Positions 7,167 to 16,971 are shown, counted from the stretch's first letter. The stretch is DNA of 64,000 nucleotides from Acidimicrobiaceae bacterium (GCA_024641655.1 JAHECR010000002.1:82191-146190), one strand, 5' to 3'. Made by a program: numbers and translations. Notes: generated by a model not told the origin, from the letters alone.

Positions 7167-10100
7167 ATGCATCGCATTCTCGTCGAAAAGCTGCCAGCCT
7201 TCGCCGCCGAAGCCGGCCACCTGCTGCGCGACCTGCGCGAGTCGCTCGCGCTCTCGTCCCTCGAATCCGTGCGTCTGGTCCAGCGCTACGACATCGACGG
7301 GCTGACCGACGCAGAGTTCGACGACGCGGTGCACCAGGTGTTGTCGGAACCCCAGGTCGATACCGCAAGTCCGCAACTGCACGTCGGAGGCGACGAACAC
7401 GCCTTCGCGGTGGAGTACCTGCCGGGGCAGTTCGACCAGCGGGCCGACTCGGCAGCCCAATGCATCCAGATCCTCACGGGCAAGGACAAGCCGACGGTGG
7501 CCTGCGCCCAGGTCATCGTGCTACGCGGCTCGCTGTCGGCCGCCGATCTCGCTCGCGTGAAGGCCTACCTCATCAACACCGTCGACTCCCACGAGGCGTC
7601 GATGGAACTCCCGGAGACACTGCGGCGGGGCGTGCCGACACCTGCCGACGTGGACATCCTCACCGGCTTCGCCGACCTCGAGCCAGCCCACTTGCGCGAC
7701 GAACTTGGGCTCGCGATGTCATCCGAGGACGTCGCGTTCTGCCAGCGCTACTTCCGTGACGACGAAGCACGCGACCCGTCGATCACCGAGCTCCGGGTGC
7801 TCGACACCTACTGGTCCGACCACTGCCGGCACACCACGTTCCTCACGGCCATCACCGAGGTCTCCTTCGCCGATGGCACCGAGCCGATCGAACGGGCCTG
7901 GCAGACCTACCTCGACGTGCGCGCCGCAATCGGCCGCGAGGCGCAGCCGATCACGCTCATGGACCTCGCCCTCACGGGCATGCGGGAACTTCGCGCGTCC
8001 GGTGAGCTCCAGGATCTCGAAGAGTCCGACGAGATCAACGCCGCGTCGATCGTGGTGCCTGTCGACCACACCGGCGAGAACGGTTCGGTCCACCGCTCCG
8101 AGTGGCTCGTGATGTTCAAGAACGAGACCCACAACCACCCCACGGAGATCGAGCCGTTCGGCGGCGCAGCCACGTGCCTCGGCGGCTGCATTCGGGACCC
8201 GCTGTCGGGCAGGGCGTACGTGTACCAGGCGATGCGCGTCACCGGCGCCGCCGATCCGCGCACCCCCATCGCCGACACGCTCCCCGGCAAGCTCCCCCAG
8301 CGCACGATCTGCCAGGTCGCCGCCGCCGGCTATTCGTCCTACGGCAACCAGATCGGTCTGGCCACCGGTCAGGTGGCCGAGGTGTATCACCCCGGCTACG
8401 TCGCCAAGCGCATGGAGATCGGCGCAGTGGTCGCCGCAGCGCCCCGCGTCAACGTCTCCCGGGGTACCCCGGCCCCCGGAGACGCCATCTTGCTCATCGG
8501 CGGCCGGACCGGTCGCGACGGCGTCGGTGGGGCGACCGGGTCGTCGAAGGAACACACCGATACGGCGCTGGAGAGCTCCGCGGAGGTGCAGAAGGGCGAT
8601 GCCCCGACGGAACGCAAGATCCAGCGGCTGTTCCGCGATCGGGAGCTCGCGCGTCGGATAAAGGTGTGCAACGACTTCGGGGCCGGTGGCGTGTCGGTGG
8701 CGATCGGCGAGATCGCGCCCTCGCTCGACATCGACCTCGACGCCGTCCCCAAGAAGTACGACGGCCTCGACGGAACCGAGATCGCCATCTCGGAATCCCA
8801 GGAGCGCATGGCCGTCTGCGTCGGTGCCGCCGATGTCGATTTCTTTGTCGCCCAATCCGACAAGGAGAACCTGGAGTGCGTACAGGTCGCCACCGTCGCC
8901 GACCACGGTCGGCTCCGCATGACCTGGCGTGGTGCCACGATCGTCGACCTGGCGCGAGGGTTCCTCGACACGAACGGAGTCCGGCAACACGCGTCGGTCA
9001 CCATCACCGCACCCCGGCCGCGGCCAGACGTCTCCACTCCCGCCTCACTCGGCGAGCACCTGGCAGCCCTCGGACGGAGCTCCCAGAAGGGCCTCGGCGA
9101 GATCTTCGACGGATCGGTCGGGGCTGGCACCGTGCTCTGGCCCTTCGGCGGTGAACACCAGCTGACCCCACCAGACGCGATGGTCGCCAAACTCCCGCTC
9201 CTTGAGGGCGACACCGACGTCGCGACGTTCATGGCATGGGGCTTCGACCCGGAGGTGTCCTCCGCATCGCCGTTCCATGGCGCCGCCTGGGCAGTCACCG
9301 AGTCCGTGCTCAAGTGTGTTGCTGCCGGCGCCCGCCTCGTCGACGTCCGCCTGACGCTGCAGGAGTACTTCCCCAAGCTGGGCACCGACCCGGCTCGCTG
9401 GGGGCTGCCCTTCGCCGCCTTGCTCGGCGCCTTCGAGGCCCAGCACCGCCTGCGTTTGGCCGCCATCGGAGGCAAGGACTCGATGTCGGGATCCTTCAAC
9501 GATCTCGACGTACCACCCACGCTCGTGTCGTTCGCGCTCGCCCCGGGTCGGGCGAGCCTGGCCCGATCACCGGAGTTCGAACGCGTCGGATCGACGATCT
9601 CGTTGATCGACATCGGGGCGACCGACGAGGACCTGCCCGACTTCGACCGCATCGCCGAGGTCGCGGCGACCCTCCACAGCGCCATCGCGTCAGATGCGGT
9701 CACCTCGGTGAAGCTCATCGGCGGCAACGGGCTGGCACATGCGCTCGCCACCTGCTGCTTCGGCAACGGCCTCGGCTTCGCAGCCGCTGACCGATTCCCC
9801 GTCGCGTCGCTCTACCAGCCCAGGCCATCGTCGTTCCTCGTCGAGCACGTGGGGCCGCTGCCCGCCGGCCTCGGCGCGGTGCCGATCGGCACGACGACCG
9901 CCGAACCGGCCATCGTTCTCGACGGGGATCGGCTTCCCCTCGACGAGCTGCTCGCGGCGTGGACGTCGACGCTCGAACCCGTCTATCCGACCGGGATAGA
10001 CGGGCCGCCTCGACACGTCGACCTGCGGGCGCCGGTGGTCCGCTCCCCGGCTCCACCCGCGTGGCCGGGTCTCGGGGTGACCCGGCCACGGGTACTGATC

Positions 10101-10880
10101 CCGACCTTTCCGGGCACCAACTCCGAGTACGACTCCGCCAAGGCGTTCCGCGAGGCCGGCGCCGAAGCCGAGATCCTCGTGTTCGCGAACCTCACGCCGG
10201 CACACATCGAGGCGTCACTCACTGCGCTCGCAGAGCAGATCCGGCGCTCCCAGATCCTGTTCCTGCCAGGCGGTTTCAGCGCCGGCGACGAGCCCGACGG
10301 CTCGGCCAAGTTCATCGCAACGGTGCTGCGCAGTCCCCGGGTCGCCGACGCCGTGATGGACCTCGTGAAAAACCGCGACGGTCTGATCCTGGGAATCTGC
10401 AATGGGTTCCAGGCACTGGTCAAGACCGGACTCCTGCCCCATGGCGACATCCGCGAGGCGACGGTCGAGGCGCCGACACTGTTCCACAACGAGATCGGGC
10501 GCCACGTCTCGTGCTACGTGCACACCCGCGTCGCGAGCACCATGTCGCCATGGCTGGCGAATTCGACGGTCGGGGCGCGGCATCGGCTGCCGGTGTCGCA
10601 CGGCGAGGGCCGGTTCATCGCGACGCGGGAGGTGATCGCCGGCCTGGCCGCGAGTGGACAGATCGCCACGCAATACTGCGACGCCGATGGCAACCTGTCG
10701 ATGGCTCTGCCGTACAACCCCAACGGGTCGGCATTCGCGATCGAAGGGATCACGAGTCCCTGCGGCAGGATCTTCGGGAAGATGGCCCACAGCGAACGAC
10801 GCGGCGCCAACGTCGCCAAGAACATCCCCGGCGACAAGATCCAGCCGATCTTCGCCGCCGGCGTGGCCTGGTTCGCCTGA
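7167..10880 (+). CDS. purL: Phosphoribosylformylglycinamidine synthase, single-chain long form
   Basis: 1237 residues. The enzyme makes FGAM from FGAR, glutamine and ATP in purine synthesis. The N-terminal text (LVEKLPAFAAEAGHLLRDL, QRYDIDGL) and length match the clostridial/Bacteroides-type fused enzyme (TIGR01857 style) rather than the separate PurS/PurL/PurQ usual in Actinobacteria; this comes from family memory. Landmarks are EYLPGQFDQRADSAAQCIQI, DTYWSDHCRHTTF and NETHNHPTEIEPFGGAATC in the AIRS-like synthase halves. The C-terminal glutaminase domain starts near RVLIPTFPGTNSEYDSA, with nucleophile Cys1078 in GICNGFQ. The ATG at 7167 begins the family-like N-terminus. A TAGCCT at 7124-7129 is a possible -10. 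Confidence 0.95.
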   Translation: MHRILVEKLPAFAAEAGHLLRDLRESLALSSLESVRLVQRYDIDGLTDAEFDDAVHQVLSEPQVDTASPQLHVGGDEHAFAVEYLPGQFDQRADSAAQCIQILTGKDKPTVACAQVIVLRGSLSAADLARVKAYLINTVDSHEASMELPETLRRGVPTPADVDILTGFADLEPAHLRDELGLAMSSEDVAFCQRYFRDDEARDPSITELRVLDTYWSDHCRHTTFLTAITEVSFADGTEPIERAWQTYLDVRAAIGREAQPITLMDLALTGMRELRASGELQDLEESDEINAASIVVPVDHTGENGSVHRSEWLVMFKNETHNHPTEIEPFGGAATCLGGCIRDPLSGRAYVYQAMRVTGAADPRTPIADTLPGKLPQRTICQVAAAGYSSYGNQIGLATGQVAEVYHPGYVAKRMEIGAVVAAAPRVNVSRGTPAPGDAILLIGGRTGRDGVGGATGSSKEHTDTALESSAEVQKGDAPTERKIQRLFRDRELARRIKVCNDFGAGGVSVAIGEIAPSLDIDLDAVPKKYDGLDGTEIAISESQERMAVCVGAADVDFFVAQSDKENLECVQVATVADHGRLRMTWRGATIVDLARGFLDTNGVRQHASVTITAPRPRPDVSTPASLGEHLAALGRSSQKGLGEIFDGSVGAGTVLWPFGGEHQLTPPDAMVAKLPLLEGDTDVATFMAWGFDPEVSSASPFHGAAWAVTESVLKCVAAGARLVDVRLTLQEYFPKLGTDPARWGLPFAALLGAFEAQHRLRLAAIGGKDSMSGSFNDLDVPPTLVSFALAPGRASLARSPEFERVGSTISLIDIGATDEDLPDFDRIAEVAATLHSAIASDAVTSVKLIGGNGLAHALATCCFGNGLGFAAADRFPVASLYQPRPSSFLVEHVGPLPAGLGAVPIGTTTAEPAIVLDGDRLPLDELLAAWTSTLEPVYPTGIDGPPRHVDLRAPVVRSPAPPAWPGLGVTRPRVLIPTFPGTNSEYDSAKAFREAGAEAEILVFANLTPAHIEASLTALAEQIRRSQILFLPGGFSAGDEPDGSAKFIATVLRSPRVADAVMDLVKNRDGLILGICNGFQALVKTGLLPHGDIREATVEAPTLFHNEIGRHVSCYVHTRVASTMSPWLANSTVGARHRLPVSHGEGRFIATREVIAGLAASGQIATQYCDADGNLSMALPYNPNGSAFAIEGITSPCGRIFGKMAHSERRGANVAKNIPGDKIQPIFAAGVAWFA

Positions 10881-10895
10881 CGGTCGGCTGCCTTC

Positions 10896-10919
10896 GGTTC
10901 CTGGCACGTGCGAGGAACC
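10896..10919. terminator. Hairpin between convergent purL and bioD
   Basis: GGTTCCT (10896-10902) and AGGAACC (10913-10919) form a 7-bp stem in the 47-base gap between two converging genes, with a GC-rich inner part. It probably acts as a bidirectional terminator; no T-run is present. Confidence 0.5.
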
Positions 10920-10927
10920 ATCGAGGC

Positions 10928-11578
10928 TCACCGCTGCGTGATCAGGCCGAGGAGCTGCGTCTCCCACCGAGCCCCGGCGCGGACGGGCACCGTCGGGAAG
11001 CCGCACCGGTCGGTCAGCCATGCCAGGTTGCGACGATGCAGATCGTCGCCCGGGTCGTAGCGGTTCACGACGATGATCGGAACGACCGGTGCGAGTGCCC
11101 GGGCGGCCAGACGACAGGCGTTGATCGTCCCGAGCGCCGCATCCGCGACCAGCACGACCGCGTCGGGGTCGAGCATCGGCACCAGGTCGATGCTGTCGGC
11201 GTCGTCGGCGATGGGCGAGTAGAGACCGCCGACGGTCTCGACCAGCCCGAGGTCGACATTCGACGGCCATGCGGTCGCCGCCGCGAGATCGGCCAGGGTC
11301 GGGCCCGCCCGACCGAGCGCTTCCGCGGCCATCGGCGGCGCCATGGGTGCTGGTAGCCACAGATCGGCAGGGCAGACCGCCGTGGCCGTCTCCCCGGTCG
11401 CTGCGGCCAGCAACTCGGCGTCGGTGATCTCCCCGGGAGCGAAGGACTGGACCGGCTTGCGAGCGGCGACGTTCATGCCCTCCCCGATGGCGGCGTGCAG
11501 CAGATGCACCCCGACCCAGGTCTTTCCGACCTCGGTGCCCGTTCCGACCACGACGACGAGCGTTGCCGGTCTGCTCAC
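10928..11578 (-). CDS. bioD: Dethiobiotin synthetase
   Basis: 216 residues. It closes the ureido ring of dethiobiotin from DAPA, CO2 and ATP. The N-terminal P-loop GTGTEVGKT (12-20) is the BioD signature, followed by RKPVQSF and LVETVGGLYSP. The GTG start overlaps the bioF stop (GTGA), so it is the last gene of the bioA-bioF-bioD operon. Length is normal. Confidence 0.95.
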   Translation of the reverse strand: MSRPATLVVVVGTGTEVGKTWVGVHLLHAAIGEGMNVAARKPVQSFAPGEITDAELLAAATGETATAVCPADLWLPAPMAPPMAAEALGRAGPTLADLAAATAWPSNVDLGLVETVGGLYSPIADDADSIDLVPMLDPDAVVLVADAALGTINACRLAARALAPVVPIIVVNRYDPGDDLHRRNLAWLTDRCGFPTVPVRAGARWETQLLGLITQR

Positions 11579-12687
11579 GACAGTGCGAGCTCTCGGAGTG
11601 CGACGACGAGCTGATCGATCTGGTCATCGGTGTGCGCTGCGGAGAGGGCGATGCGCAGGCGGCTCGAGCCGGCGGCAACGGTGGGCGGTCGGACGGCCGG
11701 GACGTACAGGCCCCGCCCGAGCAGCGCAGCAGCTGCAGCCATGGCGTCTTCCTCGGCACCGATCACCACCGGGACGATCGGTGAAGGGTGGCCGGAGCGG
11801 AGTCGGTACACCGCCGCGCGCAGTCGCTCGACGAGCCGGTCACCCTCGGGACTGCGCAGCACCCCCAGGGCCGCGAGGGCTGCGGCTGCGTCAGGGGGCG
11901 TCGACGCGGTCGTGAAGATGAACGGCCGGGAGCGGTTGACGAGCAGGTCGACCACATCTCGTGACCCAGCCACGAAGCCGCCGAGAGCCCCGAGTGTCTT
12001 GGACAAGGTTCCCACCCTGACGAGATCGCACTCGATGTCGTCGGGATCGACGTCGGGACCGAGCACCGCGTGGGCCTCGTCGAGGAGGAGCAACGCTCCG
12101 TGCCGCGCGCACACCGACGCGAACCCGCCGACATCGGCGATGTCGCCGTCCATGGAGAAGACCGTGTCGGTCACCACGATCGCCGGCCCCGGGGTTTGCG
12201 CGAGGAGCGCGTCGAGATGGTTGAGATCGCCGTGACCGAAGACGCGGGTCGCCGCGGCCGCGAGTCGGCAGCCGTCGATGATCGACGCGTGGTTCAGCTC
12301 ATCGCTCAGGATCGTCGTACCCGCTGTGCCGAGCGCCCCGAGCACGCCCAGGTTCGCCTGGAACCCCGTCGAGAACAAGACGGCGGCTTCGGTCCCCTTC
12401 CAGGCGGCGAGCGCCTCCTCGAGATCGTGGTGCACTGGACGGGTGCCGACGAGGAGCCGCGCCGCAGTCGACCCCGTGCCCCAGCGATGCGCCGCGGCGA
12501 CCGCAGCGTCGATCACCGCAGGGTGCTGGCTCAAGCCGAGGTAGTCGTTGCCGCCGAAGGAGACCACCGTCTCCTCTTCGAGCTCACCGACCTGACCGAA
12601 CGCATCGAACGTTCTCGTGGAGCGCCATCGCCCTGCCGTCTCGATGGCGGCCAGATCCGCAGCGATCCGCTCGTCCCATCGCGTCAT
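11575..12687 (-). CDS. bioF: 8-amino-7-oxononanoate synthase
   Basis: 370 residues. A PLP enzyme joining pimeloyl thioester and alanine in biotin synthesis. VSFGGNDYLGLSQHP is the alpha-oxoamine synthase N-terminal mark. D203 and H206 (LLDEAHAVLG) stack and bind the cofactor, and K230 in TLSKTLGALGG forms the Schiff base. ATGA overlap with bioA upstream and GTGA overlap with bioD downstream show tight translational coupling. Confidence 0.95.
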   Translation of the reverse strand: MTRWDERIAADLAAIETAGRWRSTRTFDAFGQVGELEEETVVSFGGNDYLGLSQHPAVIDAAVAAAHRWGTGSTAARLLVGTRPVHHDLEEALAAWKGTEAAVLFSTGFQANLGVLGALGTAGTTILSDELNHASIIDGCRLAAAATRVFGHGDLNHLDALLAQTPGPAIVVTDTVFSMDGDIADVGGFASVCARHGALLLLDEAHAVLGPDVDPDDIECDLVRVGTLSKTLGALGGFVAGSRDVVDLLVNRSRPFIFTTASTPPDAAAALAALGVLRSPEGDRLVERLRAAVYRLRSGHPSPIVPVVIGAEEDAMAAAAALLGRGLYVPAVRPPTVAAGSSRLRIALSAAHTDDQIDQLVVALRELALS

Positions 12688-13988
12688 GAGGCACCGTCGA
12701 CGACTGCGCCCATCGCGCTGCAGATCGTGGCTAGCTGGGCGTCATCGGTGGGGTACGGGGGCATCGTGTACAGCAGCCGACCGAAGGGGCGCAGCCACAC
12801 TCCGGCCTCGAGGAGGGCCCGTTGGCTCGCGGCCATGTCCACCGGTTCGGCCATCTCGACGACCCCGATCGCTCCGAGGACCCGGACGTCGGCCACTGCC
12901 GGTGACGCCGACAGGGGCGCAAGGCCTCGCCGCAGTGCTGCTTCGATGCGGCGCACCTCATCCTGCCAGCGCTGTCCTATGAGGAGATCGATCGATGCAA
13001 TCGCCACCGCCGCGGCCAGCGGATTGGCCATGAAGGTGGGGCCGTGCATCAGCGCACCCGACTCTGCCTGCGACACGCCGTGGGCCACCTCGGTGGTGCA
13101 CAAGGTGGCCGCCATTGTCAGGTACCCACCTGTCAGCGCTTTCCCGACGCACATGATGTCGGGCGACACGCCGGCATGGTCGCAGCCGAAGAGCGCACCG
13201 GACCTGCCGAAGCCGGTCGCGATCTCGTCGGCGATGAGAAGGATGCCGTGGTGATCGCACAGCGCCCGCACCTCCGCGAGGTAGCCCGCGGCGTAGAAGC
13301 GCATGCCGCCGGCACCTTGCACGACGGGTTCGAGGATCACGCCTGCGATCTCTCCGCGATGGGTGTCGAGCAGTTGCTCGAGCTCGACGATGTGACTGCG
13401 GTCGAACGGCTCACCGAACGACGGCGTCGGTGTTGGGGCGAACAGGTGCCGGGCGAGCACGTCGCCGAACATCGAATGCATACCGGTCTCCGGGTCGCAA
13501 ACGGCCATGGCCCCGAAGGTGTCGCCGTGGTATCCCGACCGGACCGTCACGAGCCGTTCGCGTCGTTCGCCGCGTCCCCGCCAGAACTGCAGGGCCATCT
13601 TGACGGCCACCTCGACCGCCACCGAGCCCGAGTCGGCGAAGAAGACGTGATCGAGTCCTGCAGGGGTGAGGGCGACGAGCCGCTCGGCCAACTCGATCGC
13701 TCCGCGATGGGTCAGGCCGCCGAACATCACGTGTGCCATACGCTCGAGCTGGTCGGTCACTGCGGCGTCCAGCACCGGATGGCGGTATCCGTGGATGGCG
13801 GCCCACCAAGACGACATGCCGTCGATGACGATGCGACCGTCGGCAAGCTCGAGCTCGACTCCTGCGGCGCGGACCACGGGCACCGCATCGAGGGCTGCCG
13901 GCATCGGCGCATAGGGGTGCCACAACACCGCGCGATCCCGCTCGGCGAGGTCGCGCGCCGCTGCTGCTCGATCGTCGGGATGCGCCAT
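12684..13988 (-). CDS. bioA: Adenosylmethionine-8-amino-7-oxononanoate aminotransferase
   Basis: 434 residues. It converts KAPA to DAPA using S-adenosylmethionine as amino donor. The BioA marks are present: LWHPYAPM, DGMSSWWAAIHGYRHP, SGYHGDTFGAM, D254 in IADEIATGFGRSG, and Lys283 in CVGKALTGGYL as the PLP lysine. First gene of the biotin operon. No bioB, bioC/H/W or bioY gene is nearby, so pimelate supply and sulfur insertion are encoded elsewhere. No clear ribosome site precedes the ATG. Confidence 0.95.
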   Translation of the reverse strand: MAHPDDRAAAARDLAERDRAVLWHPYAPMPAALDAVPVVRAAGVELELADGRIVIDGMSSWWAAIHGYRHPVLDAAVTDQLERMAHVMFGGLTHRGAIELAERLVALTPAGLDHVFFADSGSVAVEVAVKMALQFWRGRGERRERLVTVRSGYHGDTFGAMAVCDPETGMHSMFGDVLARHLFAPTPTPSFGEPFDRSHIVELEQLLDTHRGEIAGVILEPVVQGAGGMRFYAAGYLAEVRALCDHHGILLIADEIATGFGRSGALFGCDHAGVSPDIMCVGKALTGGYLTMAATLCTTEVAHGVSQAESGALMHGPTFMANPLAAAVAIASIDLLIGQRWQDEVRRIEAALRRGLAPLSASPAVADVRVLGAIGVVEMAEPVDMAASQRALLEAGVWLRPFGRLLYTMPPYPTDDAQLATICSAMGAVVDGAS

Positions 13989-14055
13989 GCCCCAAGGTTG
14001 GCTCGGCGCGCTGTCTCAGGCCACTTCACCGAGGCCCATCGGCGTCAAGGAGCGG

Positions 14056-15339
14056 TCAGGAGTTCTTCGGGAGGTCCTTGAACGGCACTTTGCGATCGTC
14101 GCCGGGCTCGCGGGCGAGACCCAACACCCGCTCACCGACGATGTTGCGCTGGATCTGATCGGAGCCCCCGTAGATGGGTGGCGCCGCGGCGAACAGCGCA
14201 ACCTCGACGAGCTCTGCGAACCCGTCGATGCCGGTGAGGGCCTCGATCACCTCGGCATCGGACTCGTCATACCCGAACAGGGCCCCGCGCTGACCGAGCA
14301 CGTCGAAGGTGACCGCTCGCGACTCGCGATAGAGGTGACTGGACCACATCTTGGTGAGGTTGGGCAAGCCCGCCAGCTCACCGCCGGCGGCGCCGAGGTC
14401 GCGTGCTCGTTGCCCCGTGAGGGCGAACGCCTGCTCGAGGCTGTAGAGGCGGGCCAGGCGCTGGCGCAGAACCGGGTCGCTCGACCGGCCGAGCGCTCGA
14501 GCAACGGCTGCCAGACGCTTCGCCGTCGTCGGTGCCGGGAAGTCGGGAGCGACACTACGGATGCCCGTGAACGCACCGGCGGGTCGCTCCAGGTCGCCTG
14601 CGAGTGGGCCCGGCGACGCCCACGACGACACCCCACCGGTGCTGCGGCGGCCACGCTCGTAGGCCAGCGTCGTGTTGGCGACGGCCCATCCGTTGCCCTC
14701 GCCGCCGATGAGGTCCTCGGCGGGTATCCGTGCATCGGTGAAGAACACCTCGTTGAACACCGCACGACCAGTGAGCTCACGCAGCGGCCGGATCTCTACG
14801 CCGGGCTGGCGCACGTCGATGAAGAAGTAGGAGATCCCGGCGTGTTTGGGTACCTCGACGTTGGTGCGCGCCACGAGCATTGCCTTGTTCGCGATCTGCG
14901 CGCTCGATGTCCACACTTTCTGGCCATTCACGACCCACGTGTCGCCGTCGTGTTCGGCGCGACACTGGAGCCCGGCGAGGTCCGAGCCGGCGTTGGGCTC
15001 GCTGAACAGCTGGCAGAACGCGTCGGCCCCGGTGAGCAGCCCCGGGAGCCACCGCCGGATCTGGTCGTCGGTACCGTGATCGATCAAGGTCGGTGCCGCC
15101 ATCGCCGTCGCGAAGCCACCGGGCGGCGGCACCGCGCCGAAGGTCTGGATCGCACGAGAGAGCATGCCGGCGGCCGCCGGTTGGACACCCTTGCCGAACC
15201 GATCCGCGGGGAAGTGCGCGTAGCCCCAGCCGGATTCGGCCAGTTGGCGCCACCACTCCCCCAGGGTCATCCTGGGGTCCCAGGTGGCCTCGAGCCAGCC
15301 ATGGAGCTCCCCCTGGAGCGCACCAACGTCATCGTTCAT
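14056..15339 (-). CDS. Acyl-CoA dehydrogenase (FadE-type)
   Basis: 427 residues from the ATG at 15339. FAD-dependent alpha,beta-dehydrogenation of an acyl-CoA. FCQLFSEPNAGSDLAGLQ is the flavin/substrate loop, WVVNGQKVWTSSAQ the mid-domain signature, and PPIYGGSDQIQRNIVGERVLG the C-terminal signature. As in many actinobacterial FadE proteins, the residue before GSDQ is glycine rather than the glutamate of MCAD, so the base may sit elsewhere. The start is uncertain: a GTG 9 bases upstream is also in frame and no ribosome site is evident. It is divergent from the APH-like phosphotransferase at 15498, a combination repeated at 27806/29291. Confidence 0.88.
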   Translation of the reverse strand: MNDDVGALQGELHGWLEATWDPRMTLGEWWRQLAESGWGYAHFPADRFGKGVQPAAAGMLSRAIQTFGAVPPPGGFATAMAAPTLIDHGTDDQIRRWLPGLLTGADAFCQLFSEPNAGSDLAGLQCRAEHDGDTWVVNGQKVWTSSAQIANKAMLVARTNVEVPKHAGISYFFIDVRQPGVEIRPLRELTGRAVFNEVFFTDARIPAEDLIGGEGNGWAVANTTLAYERGRRSTGGVSSWASPGPLAGDLERPAGAFTGIRSVAPDFPAPTTAKRLAAVARALGRSSDPVLRQRLARLYSLEQAFALTGQRARDLGAAGGELAGLPNLTKMWSSHLYRESRAVTFDVLGQRGALFGYDESDAEVIEALTGIDGFAELVEVALFAAAPPIYGGSDQIQRNIVGERVLGLAREPGDDRKVPFKDLPKNS

Positions 15340-15497
15340 GGAGATCACCCGTTTCGCTGGGACGGCCTGGCACTGCAGTGGGAGCATAGGATCCGACGTC
15401 GGAGCCCGCCGCCGTACCAACCCCATGCGACGTCTCGCAGCGCTCGGTTCGCGGGCGCAGCCCTCGACCCACCCATCTGGCCCCTCTGGAGCGACCC

Positions 15498-16901
15498 ATG
15501 ACCACCGACTCGATCGCCCTTCCCGACGAGATCCTGGCGTGGATCGTCAACCAGGCCGGGGGCGCGGTCACCGCCGCCGATCGTGTTCCCGGAGGCGCAA
15601 GTCGCGAAGCGTGGTTCATCGACGTCGAACGATCCGACGGCACCACCTGGCCGCTGTTCCTCCGCTACAGCAGGGTGGCCGATCCCGGCGACCCGTCGGT
15701 GACCGCGTTCCTGCCGCTTCGCGTCGAGGGGGAGGTGTTCCTCGCGCTGCAGGACACCGACGTCACCGTGCCCCGCACCATCGCGGTCCACCCCACGCAA
15801 CCGGCGATCCTGGCCGAGCGCGTCCCCGGGGGCACGTGGTTCTACCGGATCAAGGACCCCGCCGAGGCCGTCGCGACCGCACAGGACTTCATGCGGAACC
15901 TGGCTGGCTTGCACCGTCTCGACCCGCGCACCCTGCATCTGCCGAGTTTCGGCCCGGTGAAGTCGGCGCGCGAGCACGCGCTCGACGAGCTCGCCCACAT
16001 CCGCCGCCGCGCCACACGCGCCGATGGCACGATCGAGCCGCTCCTGCGGTTCGGCATCGACTGGCTCGAGCGCAACGTCCCCGACTGGGACGGACCGACG
16101 TGTCTCGTGCAGGGCGATACCGGACCGGGCAACTTCATGTACCAGGACGGGAAGGTCACCGCCGTCGTGGACTGGGAGCTCGCCCATTTCGGTGACCCCA
16201 TGGACGACATCGCCTGGCTGTCGCTGCGCACCGTCCAGGACACGTTCACCCACTTCCCGGACCGGCTCCGCGAATACGAACAGCTCTCGGGCATCGAGAT
16301 CGACGAGCAGCGCGTCTGGTATTACCGCCTGTACGCGGAGATGCGCATGGCGACGCTGCGGGCACAGCCACGCGCCGCTGCCGGCGAGGACGCGCCAGCA
16401 CGCTCGGCCGCACGCGACATCGGCAACGGACTCATCTACGGCATGTTGCACCGGCGTCTGGCGATCGAGGCCCTCGCAGCGGTGCTGGGACTCGATCTCG
16501 AGACCACGGGGCTACCACCCGATGCCGAGGCGCACGCCTGGCACGGCATCTACGACGACCTGCTCGACAACCTCTCCGTGATCGTCCCCCGGATCGACGA
16601 CCCGCTCGCTGCCGGCTGGACCAAGGGTGCGGCGCGGGTGGTGAAGTACCTGAAGGAGCTCGATCTGAACGGTCGCAGCTTCGTCGACGCCGAGCTCGAC
16701 GACATTGCCGACCTCGTGGGTCACCGTGCTGCGTCGGCGAGTGAGGGACGAGCTGCGCTCACGGCCGCCGTCGAGTCGGGGAAGGTCGGCGACGAGGACT
16801 ATGTCCGCTGCATGTGGCGGCAGGTCCAACGCGACGACCACCTTCTCCGCGGCGCTTCAGGCGCCCTCCGCGAACGGACATGGCCCCCGCTGCGCGACTG
16901 A
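15498..16901 (+). CDS. APH/choline-kinase-like phosphotransferase (ACAD10/11-N-type family), copy 1
   Basis: 467 residues. The kinase catalytic loop VQGDTGPGNFMY (Asp207, Asn212) and the metal-binding VVDWELAHFGDPMDDIAWL (Asp225) are intact. This family is often loosely labelled aminoglycoside phosphotransferase, but in this context a small-molecule or hydroxyacyl-CoA kinase is more likely, as in the N-terminal kinase domain of ACAD10/11 and LvaA of Pseudomonas. A helical C-terminal extension of about 200 residues follows the kinase core. CTGGAGCG precedes the ATG. Divergent from an acyl-CoA dehydrogenase. Paralogues lie at 29291 and 62548. Confidence 0.82.
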   Translation: MTTDSIALPDEILAWIVNQAGGAVTAADRVPGGASREAWFIDVERSDGTTWPLFLRYSRVADPGDPSVTAFLPLRVEGEVFLALQDTDVTVPRTIAVHPTQPAILAERVPGGTWFYRIKDPAEAVATAQDFMRNLAGLHRLDPRTLHLPSFGPVKSAREHALDELAHIRRRATRADGTIEPLLRFGIDWLERNVPDWDGPTCLVQGDTGPGNFMYQDGKVTAVVDWELAHFGDPMDDIAWLSLRTVQDTFTHFPDRLREYEQLSGIEIDEQRVWYYRLYAEMRMATLRAQPRAAAGEDAPARSAARDIGNGLIYGMLHRRLAIEALAAVLGLDLETTGLPPDAEAHAWHGIYDDLLDNLSVIVPRIDDPLAAGWTKGAARVVKYLKELDLNGRSFVDAELDDIADLVGHRAASASEGRAALTAAVESGKVGDEDYVRCMWRQVQRDDHLLRGASGALRERTWPPLRD

Positions 16902-16971
16902 ACGAGCGCCGGCGCGGACCGGTCGGGCGACACCGACGGCGCGCGTCCGAGCACAGGCGCCCCCCGGCGCG

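Noticed and set aside
10896..10919. Riboswitch or structured RNA near purL/bioD
   Set aside because: The sequence is only 24 bases between convergent stops; a terminator hairpin explains it.
15498..16901. Aminoglycoside resistance gene
   Set aside because: The kinase motifs are of the broad APH/choline-kinase superfamily; the ACAD context and paralogues favour a metabolic kinase.
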